Shown here: positions 48,451 through 56,997 of the stretch, one piece after another | Layout: every line of letters begins with the position of its first letter | Numbering within the stretch: the first letter of the stretch is position 1 | NCBI RefSeq assembly: GCF_031085295.1 | Contig: NZ_JAVFWO010000001.1 | Location: 310,001-374,000, forward strand | DNA length: 64,000 nucleotides | From: Microbacterium psychrotolerans | GTDB lineage: Bacteria; Actinomycetota; Actinomycetes; Actinomycetales; Microbacteriaceae | Direction: 5' to 3' | The notes under the pieces: generated by a model | Database searches by the model: none | What the model saw: the letters and a program-made list of their open reading frames with translations, nothing else | Told to the model about the DNA's origin: nothing | Program-made: the position numbers and the translations under genes

Positions 48451-50556
48451 CTACTGGGTCGGGGCCTCCGCGACGGTCTGGCACCGCGGGTCGATACCGC
48501 CGAGGTTGGCGTTGAGCTCCGTGCGGTACTCGGGGGCGACGCCCGCCGCGCAGATGACCTCCCACGCAGCGCTGGGCCAGTTGGTTCCGGTGACCCGTAC
48601 GTTGTCGATCAGGCGGTTGTTGCGCGCCGCGGCGTTCGGCATCTGGGCACCGCCGGAGTTGTACCAGTTCTCCTGCAGCGTGTTGTCGTTCGTGCCGTTG
48701 CCAGCGCTGTACGCGTTGGTGAACACCCACGGGTTCGCGCCGCTCAGGACGTTGTGCCGGGAGAGGATGTAGCGGCTGCCCTCGTCCAGATAGATGCCGA
48801 CGCCGGAGACCTTATACAGGTAGTTGTTCTCGATCACCGTTCCCGGGCTCGCCGAGAGGTTGTAGATGTTGCCGGAGTCGGCGAAGTCCCTCTTGATGTC
48901 GTGCACGAGGTTGCCCGCGATCAAGTTGTCCTTCAGCGTCGTCGGCGTCTGGTAGAGCGGGTTGTGCTTGTAGTACCCGCGGTTGAGGTACTCCTGGGAG
49001 CCGCCGGCGTCGTTGATCCCCCAGCCGTAACCGGTGTCGATTGCGTAGGCGAGATCCCTCACCTCGTTGTGGACGATCTGCGCCCTGGTCACGTAGGTGC
49101 TCAGGATGCCGGAGGTGTCCTGGTACTCCACGGCGACGTGGCTGATGGTGTTGTTGTCGATGAGGATGTCCTGGTTCGTCATCCGGGGGTCGCTGGGATG
49201 ATGCGCGTCCGCCCGAATCCCGCCCACGAACAGGGCGTGGGCGCCCACCTGGGTGAACACGTTGCCCGTCACGGCGATGTTGCTGGCGCCGAGCCCGACC
49301 CCAGTAAGCACCGCGTTGTCGTCGTTGCCGATGCCGAGGCCAGAGGACCCCAGGTTCCGGAAGGTGTTCCGCTCGAAGGTGATGTGGTCCGCTGCGGACA
49401 CCTGCACGGCGGAAGGTATCTGGAACCAGGTGTTGCGCGTCCTCTCGTACGGCTCGCAGCCACGGCTGCAGTTGGTCAAGGCGTCGGCGGGGCGGTAATC
49501 GTACACGCCCTTGAGGTAGCCCCCGTTCTGCTGGCTGACGTACCCGTCGGCCGAGGAGGGGCCGAGCCAGGAGGTCCCGGTGAACGTGAGACCGCTGAAC
49601 TCCAGGTGGGAAACGGGCGCGTCGTAGGTGCCGCCGACGCTGATGAGGGTCTCCACCCGCGGGAGCTCGATGTCGAGGTCCTGCGGGTTCACGCCGTCCG
49701 CGGGCTTGTAGTAGAGCTTTCCCGCGTCGGGGTCGATGTACCACTCCCCCGCCTGGTCCAGGAAGCTGAGCGAGTTCGCGAGGAACCACTTCGACTCGGC
49801 GAGCAGCGAGTTCTGCACCGTGTCCCAGCCCCACGTGTTGTTGTCCCACGCGGGCTGGGCCATCGTGATCGTGCTGCCCGCGATGCTCTGCACCGGGGAG
49901 TAGCGGTCGGTGAAGTCGCCGAGCGACTCGAACTCGATCCGGTCCTGGTTTGGCAGGTCAGCCAGGTAGGCGAGCGCCGGATTGTTGATCGTCATCCCCG
50001 TCGGGGTGAGCGTCAGGTCGGTCAGCGCCAGGCTGGTCGAGGCCCGCGGCGCGGCGACGCCGTCGACGTAGAGTTGCCGGGTCTCGAAACCGGCAGGCGT
50101 GTCCGCGACGTAGATGTTCGCGGCCTCGTCGTACTGCTGCCAGCTAGAGAGCTGGGTCGAGCCCGAGATTTCGGGGTGCGCGCCCGGAGCAGCCGTCCAG
50201 CGTACGGTGTGCCCGTCCCGACCGCCGTCCTCCGCCCGGAATTCGAGGGGGCTGTCGATGCGGTAGGTGCCGTCGGCGAGTACGACGGTGACATCACCCT
50301 TGCCCTTGGCTGCCGTGTGTCGCACGACGGCCTGTGCGTGCTCGAGCGAGCACGGGTGCTGTTCCTGGCACTGCCCTTCGTCCCTACCGTCGGGTGCCGC
50401 GTAGTAGACGCTGTCCTTCTCCGGTGGTGCCGCCTGAGCGACCGGTATGCCCAGACCGCTCAAGAGCAGGGCGGCCGCGCCGGCAGATCCGGCAGCCGCT
50501 CGCCACCAGCCTTTCCGTCGTTCAGAGACTTCGCGCGTGTGTGACGTCAATGTCAT
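48451..50556 (-). CDS. secreted right-handed parallel beta-helix protein
   Basis: 701-residue exported protein. Basic N-terminus, hydrophobic core (about 20-40, SAGAAALLLSGLGIPVAQA) and cleavage after AQA give a Sec signal peptide. The mature N-terminus (VYYAAPDGRDEGQCQEQHPCSLEHAQAVV...TVVLADGTY) and ISGSTQLSSW are typical of carbohydrate-active beta-helix proteins such as the GH110/GH120 and polysaccharide-lyase clans. Later N-rich turns (NNTISHVAVE; NNYLYKVSGVGIYLDEGS) are beta-helix rungs. Cysteines at both ends may form disulfides. It is the only clearly secreted enzyme-like protein of the island and may make the first cut on a polymer. The exact family and activity are not determinable here. 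Confidence 0.75.
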   Translation of the reverse strand: MTLTSHTREVSERRKGWWRAAAGSAGAAALLLSGLGIPVAQAAPPEKDSVYYAAPDGRDEGQCQEQHPCSLEHAQAVVRHTAAKGKGDVTVVLADGTYRIDSPLEFRAEDGGRDGHTVRWTAAPGAHPEISGSTQLSSWQQYDEAANIYVADTPAGFETRQLYVDGVAAPRASTSLALTDLTLTPTGMTINNPALAYLADLPNQDRIEFESLGDFTDRYSPVQSIAGSTITMAQPAWDNNTWGWDTVQNSLLAESKWFLANSLSFLDQAGEWYIDPDAGKLYYKPADGVNPQDLDIELPRVETLISVGGTYDAPVSHLEFSGLTFTGTSWLGPSSADGYVSQQNGGYLKGVYDYRPADALTNCSRGCEPYERTRNTWFQIPSAVQVSAADHITFERNTFRNLGSSGLGIGNDDNAVLTGVGLGASNIAVTGNVFTQVGAHALFVGGIRADAHHPSDPRMTNQDILIDNNTISHVAVEYQDTSGILSTYVTRAQIVHNEVRDLAYAIDTGYGWGINDAGGSQEYLNRGYYKHNPLYQTPTTLKDNLIAGNLVHDIKRDFADSGNIYNLSASPGTVIENNYLYKVSGVGIYLDEGSRYILSRHNVLSGANPWVFTNAYSAGNGTNDNTLQENWYNSGGAQMPNAAARNNRLIDNVRVTGTNWPSAAWEVICAAGVAPEYRTELNANLGGIDPRCQTVAEAPTQ

Positions 50557-50613
50557 GGCTGTTCGCTTCCGTGATTTTGAGGAGGGCTGCGTTTAAGCCC
50601 GGTTGTAGAAAAT

Positions 50614-50630
50614 CATACGTATGACGTATG
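50614..50630. promoter_or_regulatory. inverted repeat ahead of the beta-helix gene
   Basis: CATACGT-atg-ACGTATG, a perfect 7-bp dyad 58-74 bp upstream of the beta-helix gene start. It shares TATGACGT with the palindrome at 54541-54552, so one regulator, perhaps the GntR protein at 58901, could read both. Confidence 0.5.
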
Positions 50631-50635
50631 CGCAA

Positions 50636-50784
50636 GACCATATTTGCGTCTGGGGAAGCGACTGGCCGATCGCAGAACTCGCGGCAGAGTGGCGCACGTG
50701 GGATGCGCTGGCCTCCGCGGTCGCATCCCTGAGCGAGGCCAGAGGCGCGATGTGATGGGTGGTATTGCCGACCGGGGTCTATGA
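50636..50784 (+). pseudogene. amidohydrolase (lactonase-type) C-terminal remnant, frameshifted
   Basis: On the + strand the frame from 50636 reads DHICVWGSDWPIAELAAEW and then WDALASAVASLSEA. This is the C-terminal part of an amidohydrolase of the fuconolactonase type, where GSDWP carries the last metal-site Asp. That frame stops at 50753-50755. After a frameshift near 50742 the family C-terminus continues as RDVMGGIADRGL and ends at 50784. Everything before the GSDWP motif is missing and is replaced by the promoter of the leftward beta-helix gene. The intact homologue is at 57944-58840. Confidence 0.8.
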
Positions 50785-50809
50785 ACTCCACGGCGTTACG
50801 CGGCGGCGC

Positions 50810-50847
50810 CCTCGACTGACGCCGGGGGTCGCCGGCATCAGTCGAGG
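50810..50847 (-). terminator. hairpin spanning the mutarotase stop codon
   Basis: 16-bp stem with one mismatch: CCTCGACTGACGCCGG (50810-50825) against CCGGCATCAGTCGAGG (50832-50847). It includes the stop codon of the leftward mutarotase gene, so the terminator begins inside the coding sequence. A second dyad (GGGATGCG 50700-50707 / CGCATCCC 50722-50729) lies in the amidohydrolase remnant further on. Confidence 0.65.
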
Positions 50848-51161
50848 TGCCACGCTTCCGCTAGCGGTTGCCAGTTCGGCACGTCCGCATCCGCTGTGAA
50901 CGGGATCTGGCATGGCGCGGTGCGCGCCCACCACTCCTGGGTCACGGGGTCAGCCGCCATCCGTCGCTGATCGGCGTCGTAGTCGTCACCGATGTACTCG
51001 TAGTAGCCGAAGAGGACGTCGTCGATCACGTAGATCGAGAAGTTCCGGATGCCGCAGTGCGTGATCGTCGCCTCCACGCCCGGCCAGACGTCGCGATGCA
51101 GGGCGAGGTACTCCTCGCGCTTGTCCGGTCGCATCCGGCATACCATCGCGTATCGCTGCAT
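50838..51161 (-). CDS. rhaM: L-rhamnose mutarotase family protein
   Basis: 107-residue ferredoxin-like protein of the RhaM/DUF718 family, which interconverts alpha and beta anomers of 6-deoxyhexoses. Family residues: YAMVCRMRPDKREEYLALHRDVWP (His and Trp-Pro), IRNFSIYVIDDVLFGYYEY and DPVTQEWW. Described members act on L-rhamnose. In this neighbourhood L-fucose is at least as likely a substrate, because the dehydrogenase, lactonase and dehydratase nearby are fucose-type. It is the last gene of the leftward binding protein-permease-permease operon, 5 bp after the second permease. Confidence 0.85.
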   Translation of the reverse strand: MQRYAMVCRMRPDKREEYLALHRDVWPGVEATITHCGIRNFSIYVIDDVLFGYYEYIGDDYDADQRRMAADPVTQEWWARTAPCQIPFTADADVPNWQPLAEAWHLD

Positions 51162-51166
51162 GCGCG

Positions 51167-52081
51167 TCAGCCTTTCGTTCCGCCGGCAGTCATTCCGGAT
51201 ACCAGGAATCGCTGCGAGAACAGAAAGATGATCAACACCGGCGCCACGGAGATGATCGTGGCCAGCGCGAGTGTCGGCAACTCGATCGTCACCGTACCGG
51301 CCGCCGTGGGATTGAACAGCGGAACGTTCGAGAGCAGCTCGGCGAGTCCCACCTGAATCGGCGCCTTCCTGCCGGGCACCATCACGAAGGGCAGGAAGTA
51401 GTTGTTCCAGTTGCCGACGAAGTTGAAGAAGCCGACCAGGGCGATCACGGGGGTTGCCAGCGGCATCGCGACTCCCCAGAAGACCCGGAACTCGCTGGCT
51501 CCGTCGATGCGGGCGGCATCCAGAAGGTCTCGGGAGACGCTGGTGGAGAAGTAGATGTAGGTGAGGTAGACACCGAACGGGAAGAACGAGAACGGCAGGA
51601 TGACCGACAGCGGGTTGCCGATCAGCCGCACGGCGCTCAGCTCGAGGAAGATCGGTAGCACCAGGGCGGTGTTGGGGATCAGCATCACGACCAACGTCGT
51701 GACCAGGAGCGCACGACGCAGGCGGAAGTCGATGAGCGCTAGGGCGTAGCCTGCCGGGATGCTGACGACGAGCGTGAGGACGAGCGCCGCTGCGGTGTAG
51801 AAGACGGCGTTTCCCAACCATGTCCAGATGATGCCGTTCTGGAACGCCGCCAGGCTCTGCCAGTTCTCGACGAGCGTGCCGATTCCCCCGAACATGAACG
51901 GGTTCTCGGTGAGCAACTGGAGCGGTGTCTTCGTCGGTGCCAGCAGCAGCCAGATCAACGGCAGCACGAAGAACACCACGAAAACCAGCGCAACGACAAT
52001 CGCGAGAGCGCGGCCGAGCCAGCCGCGTGGCGTACTCGCCGTTCGGTGATCGCGGGTCAGTACTGCGTTAGTCGCGCTCAA
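51167..52081 (-). CDS. carbohydrate ABC permease (MalG-like)
   Basis: 304-residue permease with EAA loop LDAARIDGAS followed by VAMPLATPV and a C-terminal FLVSGMTAGGTKG. The start is TTG at 52081 with GGAGG five bases upstream; it overlaps the end of the upstream permease by 14 bp. It is the third gene of the operon. Confidence 0.87.
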   Translation of the reverse strand: MSATNAVLTRDHRTASTPRGWLGRALAIVVALVFVVFFVLPLIWLLLAPTKTPLQLLTENPFMFGGIGTLVENWQSLAAFQNGIIWTWLGNAVFYTAAALVLTLVVSIPAGYALALIDFRLRRALLVTTLVVMLIPNTALVLPIFLELSAVRLIGNPLSVILPFSFFPFGVYLTYIYFSTSVSRDLLDAARIDGASEFRVFWGVAMPLATPVIALVGFFNFVGNWNNYFLPFVMVPGRKAPIQVGLAELLSNVPLFNPTAAGTVTIELPTLALATIISVAPVLIIFLFSQRFLVSGMTAGGTKG

Positions 52082-52997
52082 AGAGACCTCCACGGAAGAC
52101 GAAGAACGCGGCCAGTCCGAGAGCGACCACGAGAAGGATGAGGGAGATCGCGGCGGAGCCGTTGAAGTCGTTCTGACGGAACGCATAGAGGTAAGCAAGC
52201 TGGTTGAGCGAGTAGTCGGCGGGAACGACGCCCTTGCTGGCTTGAGAGAGAATGCGCGGCTCGACGAAGAGCTGCGTTCCCGCCGCAAGCGTCATGATTC
52301 CCATGTAAGAGATCCATTTGCGTAGCAGTGGCAGCTGGATATACCAGGCCGTCTTGATCGCACCGGCGCCATCGACGCGCGCCGCCTCCATCACTTCCTG
52401 ACTGATGTTGTTGAGCGCTCCGTACATGATGACGATCCACCCACCGGCGCCGGCCCAGAAGGCGATGATCGTGAAGATGACCGGAAGATTCTCGATCGAG
52501 ACGGTCTCGACGAAGCTGTCCATGCCGAGAGCGCGCAGGATCCCGGAGACCGGGCTGACGGAAGGGTCGAGGAGGAACAGCCACAGCATCACGCTGGACG
52601 CGCCGGCCAGTGCGCCGGGGATGTAGTACACAAACCGCGTCGACATCGACAGCCACCGAGCGCCGAACGCGTGAACGATCAGGGCAAGGAGGACGACGAA
52701 GATCGTCTGGAAGGTCAACCAGATGACCAGGTACACCGCGACGTGCTGCGCGGCGGGCCAGAATCGATAGTCGTTGAACACCCTCACGAAGTTGTCGAGG
52801 CCGGCGAAGGCACCTTCGTCGGTGAACGCCAGGAAGATGGCGTACAGGGTAGGGACCAGGCCGAACAGGACCAGCAGGATGCCGTATCCCGCACTGAAGG
52901 TGTAACCCATTCGCGACTGTGCGCGGTTCGGGTTCTTGCGTCTGGTGCGCGGCTCCCGCCGCCGGCCGTCCAGCTGGCCGACGACGGGAGCCGTCAC
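52068..52997 (-). CDS. carbohydrate ABC permease (MalF-like)
   Basis: 309-residue permease with a basic N-terminal tail (RRREPRTRRKNPNRAQ), six helices, EAA loop MEAARVDGAG and IQLPLLRKW. The start is uncertain. I choose GTG at 52997, 43 bp after the binding-protein stop, but the GAAAGAAGAAG sequence nearby is about 18 bases upstream, so a non-standard start closer to it cannot be excluded. Confidence 0.8.
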   Translation of the reverse strand: MTAPVVGQLDGRRREPRTRRKNPNRAQSRMGYTFSAGYGILLVLFGLVPTLYAIFLAFTDEGAFAGLDNFVRVFNDYRFWPAAQHVAVYLVIWLTFQTIFVVLLALIVHAFGARWLSMSTRFVYYIPGALAGASSVMLWLFLLDPSVSPVSGILRALGMDSFVETVSIENLPVIFTIIAFWAGAGGWIVIMYGALNNISQEVMEAARVDGAGAIKTAWYIQLPLLRKWISYMGIMTLAAGTQLFVEPRILSQASKGVVPADYSLNQLAYLYAFRQNDFNGSAAISLILLVVALGLAAFFVFRGGLFERD

Positions 52998-53040
52998 GGT
53001 AGAGATTGCGATGAGCTTCTTCTTTCGTGATGAGCGATCG

Positions 53041-54411
53041 TTACTGAGCGACGGTGTAACCCTGAACCTGCGCCTCGTTCTCCATCTCCTGCTGCCACTC
53101 GGGCACGACCGACTCGATCGTGTCACCGGCAGCGAGCGCGGGCAGGACGACCTTCGCATACGCGGTCTCGGCGCTGAAGCTCGGGTAGCCCCAGCCGCTC
53201 CACACCTGGCCCGCAGCATCCACCACCGTCTGCTCGAAGTCTCCGACGAAGTATCCGCCACTGGCCTGTTTCGCGATCCACTGCTCAGCGGCGTCGGCGT
53301 AGGCGGGGTAGCCGCCTGCCAGTTCCACCTGGTACTCGTCCGAACTCGTCACGAACTCCATCAGGGTCTTTACCGCTTCGAGGTTCTTCGTGTGGCTGGA
53401 TGCGATCCACGTGCCGCCGCCCACGTTGCCTGTGCCGATCTCCTCGCCCTCCCAGTGCAGAGGTGTGCCCGCACCAAGCTGGCCGGCCGGAACGTTGAGG
53501 CTGTCGGGGTTCTGGAAGAGGGCTCCGGTGAACCAGACCGGTCCCGGCATGCCCAGCACCTTGCCCTGATACTTCTGCACGAAGTCCGCGCTGAACACGC
53601 TGTCCTTGGTCAGAGTGCCATTCTCAACCATGTGGTCGAGCAGTTCAGTCATCTTCTGTGAGCTCTCAGCCGAGAAGTCGCTGCTGAAAGTGTCGCCGTC
53701 GAGCTGGAAGACAGGTGCCTGAGCGCCCCAGTAATAGACCATCATGCCGAGGAACGCGTCGCCGACGGAGCCAAGGATGTAGCCAGGGTGGTCGGCAGCG
53801 AGCGAGTCGCTCAGCTGCTCATATTCCTCCCAGGTCGTCGGGATCTCGTAACCGAACTGGTCGAACAGGGTCTGGTCGTACCAGAACACCGACTGAGCGA
53901 GGTCGTTGCGCAGCCCGTAGATGGTGTCGTCGACCGTCAGCGGGTCGAGCGAGCCGGGGGTGAAGCCGTCGAGGAACTCCTGGTCGAACCAACCCTTGTT
54001 GACGGGGGCCGCGAAGGCCTGAACGCCGTTGGTCTCCTTGGAAGCCCACGACGCGTCGTTGTTCTGTGTGGAGAAGACGACGTCGGGCCACCCCTCGCCC
54101 GCCTGATCGAACAGCGCGATCTTCGTCTGCAGACTCCCCGAGCCGCTCGCATTCCCGTCGTACGTCTCGACATTGACCTCGATGTCGGGGTACGTCGCCT
54201 GGAAGGCTTCCATAGCCGGTTCGCGAGATGCATCCACCCACACCGTGATGGCACTGTCCGGATCCTGCTCGGCCGGCGTGAAACCGAGATCAGACCCGTC
54301 TCCCCCGCCGGTCGGGCCCGAGCAGGCGGTGAGCGCGACCACCGCTGCCACCGACGTGGCGAGAGTGAGTGATCGAGCGAGGCGGGAGAAGCGGCGATGC
54401 TGTGAAGCCAT
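53041..54411 (-). CDS. extracellular sugar-binding lipoprotein (CUT1)
   Basis: 456-residue ABC binding lipoprotein: signal peptide with lipobox LTAC, Gly-rich linker, then a MalE-like fold (AITVWVDASREPAMEAFQATYPDIEV; YGLRNDLAQSVFWYDQTLFDQFGYEIPTTW pattern; WIASSHTKNLEAVKTLMEFV). It is the first gene of the importer operon that ends with the mutarotase, which points to a 6-deoxyhexose or a glycoside of one as ligand. ATG 54411 has AAGGAC upstream; ATG 54435 is the alternative. Confidence 0.87.
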   Translation of the reverse strand: MASQHRRFSRLARSLTLATSVAAVVALTACSGPTGGGDGSDLGFTPAEQDPDSAITVWVDASREPAMEAFQATYPDIEVNVETYDGNASGSGSLQTKIALFDQAGEGWPDVVFSTQNNDASWASKETNGVQAFAAPVNKGWFDQEFLDGFTPGSLDPLTVDDTIYGLRNDLAQSVFWYDQTLFDQFGYEIPTTWEEYEQLSDSLAADHPGYILGSVGDAFLGMMVYYWGAQAPVFQLDGDTFSSDFSAESSQKMTELLDHMVENGTLTKDSVFSADFVQKYQGKVLGMPGPVWFTGALFQNPDSLNVPAGQLGAGTPLHWEGEEIGTGNVGGGTWIASSHTKNLEAVKTLMEFVTSSDEYQVELAGGYPAYADAAEQWIAKQASGGYFVGDFEQTVVDAAGQVWSGWGYPSFSAETAYAKVVLPALAAGDTIESVVPEWQQEMENEAQVQGYTVAQ

Positions 54412-54566
54412 TTCGCGTCCTTGTCTGGTCGACATCGTTGACGACTCGTCGCCGGTCGGCGACTGCCACGACGATTAGATCGTACATGTGACCTATTAGC
54501 AATGTCTGCGACGTTCATCGCATGAGGCGTGTATCTTTCATATGACGTCATACCCATTGGAGACTC
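54412..54566. promoter_or_regulatory. divergent promoter with palindrome, importer / sugar-acid operon
   Basis: 155 bp between the leftward importer operon and the rightward catabolic operon. TATGACGTCATA at 54541-54552 is a perfect 12-bp palindrome 15 bp ahead of the alcohol dehydrogenase start, placed to block its ribosome-binding region or transcription. It shares TATGACGT with 50614-50630. Confidence 0.55.
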
Positions 54567-55589
54567 ATGCGTACATTGCAGTACACCGCCCCGCGCACTC
54601 TCGTCGTCGCGGATGCCGAACCGACTTCGCCCGCTGCGGGCTGCATTCAGGTCGGCGTCGCGTTCGCGGGACTGTGCGGCACCGACCTTCACATCTTTCA
54701 CGGCGACATGGACGCACGCGTGACGACGCCACTCGTCTTCGGTCACGAGATGAGTGGAGTCATCACCGCCCTCGGGCCCGGTGAGCAGGAGTGGAGCGTC
54801 GGCGAGCGCGTCACCGTGATGCCCCTCTCGTGGGACGGCGTCTGCCCCGCCTGCCGCGCCGGGCACGAGCACATCTGCCAGAACCTCGACTTCATCGGCA
54901 TCGATTCCCCAGGCGCTCTGCAGGAGAAGTGGAACGTTCCCGCTTCGACGCTCGTCCGTCTGCCGTCATCCATGCCCCTCGACGTCGCGGCCCTCGTGGA
55001 GCCCGTCGCGGTCGCGGTGCACGACGTCCGCCGCTCGGAACTCGCGGAGGGCGACCGGGTCGTCGTCATCGGCGGCGGCCCCATCGGCGTGCTCATCGCG
55101 ACCGTCGCGCGCCACGCCGGCGCCGAGGTCGTCGTGATCGAGGTCGACGAGCGTCGTCGTTCGCAGATCTCCGACCTCGGCTTCGCGACCGTGGATCCCC
55201 GTACAACGGATCAGGCCGCATGGATCGAGGAGTGGACAGAGGGCGCGGGTGCGGATGTCGTCTTCGAAGTGTCGGGAGCAGCCGCCGCCGTCGCCGGAGC
55301 GACCGGCCTCGCGAAGGTCCGCGGAACCATCGTCGTCGTCGCCATCCACCCCCAGCCGCGGGAACTCGATCTGCAGCGCGTCTTCTGGCGTGAACTGCGT
55401 ATTCTCGGCGCTCGGGTCTACCGCCGCGAGGATTTCGAGCGCGCCGTCCAACTGCTCAGCGAGGGCGTCATCCCGACCGACACCGTCATCACGCGCATCG
55501 TCGACCTCGACGAAGCCCAAGCGGCCTTCACCGATCTCGAGAGCGGGCGCGCCCTCAAGGTGCTCGTGAAGGTGGGTGAAGTCGCATGA
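54567..55589 (+). CDS. zinc-dependent alcohol dehydrogenase
   Basis: 340-residue medium-chain dehydrogenase of the threonine/sorbitol dehydrogenase branch. Catalytic zinc ligands: Cys in FAGLCGTDLHIF and His-Glu in FGHEMSG. The structural-zinc loop CPACRAGHEHIC has three of the usual four Cys. The Rossmann motif is VVIGGGPIGVLIA. It probably oxidises a sugar or sugar acid such as a keto-deoxy acid or L-fucose-derived alcohol. It is the first gene of a five-gene operon in which each gene overlaps the next by exactly 4 bp. The dehydrogenase remnant at 35787 is its relative. Confidence 0.87.
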   Translation: MRTLQYTAPRTLVVADAEPTSPAAGCIQVGVAFAGLCGTDLHIFHGDMDARVTTPLVFGHEMSGVITALGPGEQEWSVGERVTVMPLSWDGVCPACRAGHEHICQNLDFIGIDSPGALQEKWNVPASTLVRLPSSMPLDVAALVEPVAVAVHDVRRSELAEGDRVVVIGGGPIGVLIATVARHAGAEVVVIEVDERRRSQISDLGFATVDPRTTDQAAWIEEWTEGAGADVVFEVSGAAAAVAGATGLAKVRGTIVVVAIHPQPRELDLQRVFWRELRILGARVYRREDFERAVQLLSEGVIPTDTVITRIVDLDEAQAAFTDLESGRALKVLVKVGEVA

Positions 55590-56344
55590 GCGCGGGCTTG
55601 TTCGACCTGACAGGCACTCTCGCCGTCGTCACCGGCGCGCGCCGAGGAATCGGACGCGCCATGGCCGAAGCCCTCGCCGACGCGGGGGCGGACATCATCG
55701 GGGTGAGTGCGAGTCTCTCTTCGGGCAGTGACGTGCAGGCATCCGTCGAAGCGAAGGGGCGCACGTTCGAAGCCATCTCGTGCGACTTCGCCGACGCCGC
55801 AGCCGTCGATCAGCTCGGACGGCGACTCGCCCAGCGTATGCCCGACGTCCTCGTGAACAACGCCGGCACGATCGAGCGAGCACCCGCTGCCGCGCATCCG
55901 CGCGACGCGTGGGATCGCGTTCTCCAGGTCAACCTCTCGAGCCAGTTCGCGCTGAGTCAAGCTGTCGGCTCGTCGATGCTCGAGCGAGGGCGCGGGAAGA
56001 TCATCTTCACCGCCTCGCTCCTGAGCTTCCAGGGTGGGATCAACGTGCCGGGTTATGCGGCGGCGAAGTCGGGCATCGCAGGGCTGACGAAAGCTCTCTC
56101 CAACGAGTGGTCAGCGCGGGGCGTCAACGTGAACGCGATCGCGCCGGGATACATTGCGACCGACAACACGGCGGCGCTGCAGGCCGATGAGGATCGCTCT
56201 CGCAGCATCCTCGAGCGGATCCCGGCCGGACGCTGGGGGCAGGCCGACGATCTCGCGGGCGCCACCGTTTTCCTCGCCTCCCACGCCTCGGACTACGTCA
56301 ACGGCATCGTGCTCCCTGTCGACGGCGGGTGGCTCGGCCGATGA
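55586..56344 (+). CDS. short-chain dehydrogenase/reductase
   Basis: 252-residue classical SDR: TGARRGIGRAMAEAL cofactor motif, NNAG, catalytic Ser (ASLLSFQGG) and Tyr-Lys in YAAAKSG, and the C-terminal VLPVDGGW. It resembles gluconate 5-dehydrogenase/KduD proteins, which oxidise or reduce sugar-acid keto groups. In a fucose route it could be the 2-keto-3-deoxy-L-fuconate 4-dehydrogenase. Overlaps its neighbours by 4 bp at both ends (ATGA). Confidence 0.88.
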   Translation: MSAGLFDLTGTLAVVTGARRGIGRAMAEALADAGADIIGVSASLSSGSDVQASVEAKGRTFEAISCDFADAAAVDQLGRRLAQRMPDVLVNNAGTIERAPAAAHPRDAWDRVLQVNLSSQFALSQAVGSSMLERGRGKIIFTASLLSFQGGINVPGYAAAKSGIAGLTKALSNEWSARGVNVNAIAPGYIATDNTAALQADEDRSRSILERIPAGRWGQADDLAGATVFLASHASDYVNGIVLPVDGGWLGR

Positions 56345-56997
56345 CCCGCGGGCTGCTAGCGTCGTCGCCCATCATCCCTGTCGTCGTGATCGAAGACGCG
56401 GATGATGGGCCGACGCTCGCCGCGGCGCTCCTGCGCGGGGGCATCCGGTGCGCCGAGATCACGCTCCGCACTCCCGCGGCCCTCGATGCGATCCGCGCGA
56501 TTGCGGCCGTCACCGATCCCGTCTTCACCGTCGGGGCGGGGACCGTGCTCAACGTCGATCAACTCGACGCCGCCGTCGCCGCCGGGGCGGCCTTCGTCGT
56601 GAGCCCCGGCCTCGATCCCGCCGTCGTCGAAAGAGCGCGCGATCGCGGCATCGAGGTGCTTCCGGGTGCCGCGACCGCGACCGAGATCCAGCACGCACGA
56701 CGGCTCGGTGTGCGCACCGTCAAGTTCTTCCCCGCCGACCGACTCGGCGGCCTCGCGACGATCTCGGCACTCGCGGCGCCCTTCTCGGACATGGCTTTCG
56801 TCCCGTCCGGCGGAGTGTCTGCGGCGAACATCGGCGACTACCTCGCACACGCGTCGGTGCCCGCTGTGAGCGGCAGCTGGATGGTGGCACGAAGCCTCGT
56901 GGTGGGTCGGGACTTCGACGCGATCGAGAGGCTGAGCCGTGAGGCGATGGGCCTTGCGACCGCCGCCCGGCACCCTTCACCGGGGAACGCAAGGTGA
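56341..56997 (+). CDS. KDPG/KHG-type aldolase
   Basis: 218-residue class I aldolase, which splits 2-keto-3-deoxy-6-phospho sugar acids to pyruvate and an aldehyde phosphate. Family blocks: IIPVVVIEDADDG, CAEITLRTPAAL (catalytic Glu), VGAGTVL, the Schiff-base Lys in VKFFPAD and VPSGGVSAANI. It cannot be assigned to the gluconate, galactonate or fuconate series by sequence alone. The ATG at 56341 overlaps the SDR stop; a 4-residue extension upstream is not needed. Confidence 0.88.
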   Translation: MTRGLLASSPIIPVVVIEDADDGPTLAAALLRGGIRCAEITLRTPAALDAIRAIAAVTDPVFTVGAGTVLNVDQLDAAVAAGAAFVVSPGLDPAVVERARDRGIEVLPGAATATEIQHARRLGVRTVKFFPADRLGGLATISALAAPFSDMAFVPSGGVSAANIGDYLAHASVPAVSGSWMVARSLVVGRDFDAIERLSREAMGLATAARHPSPGNAR

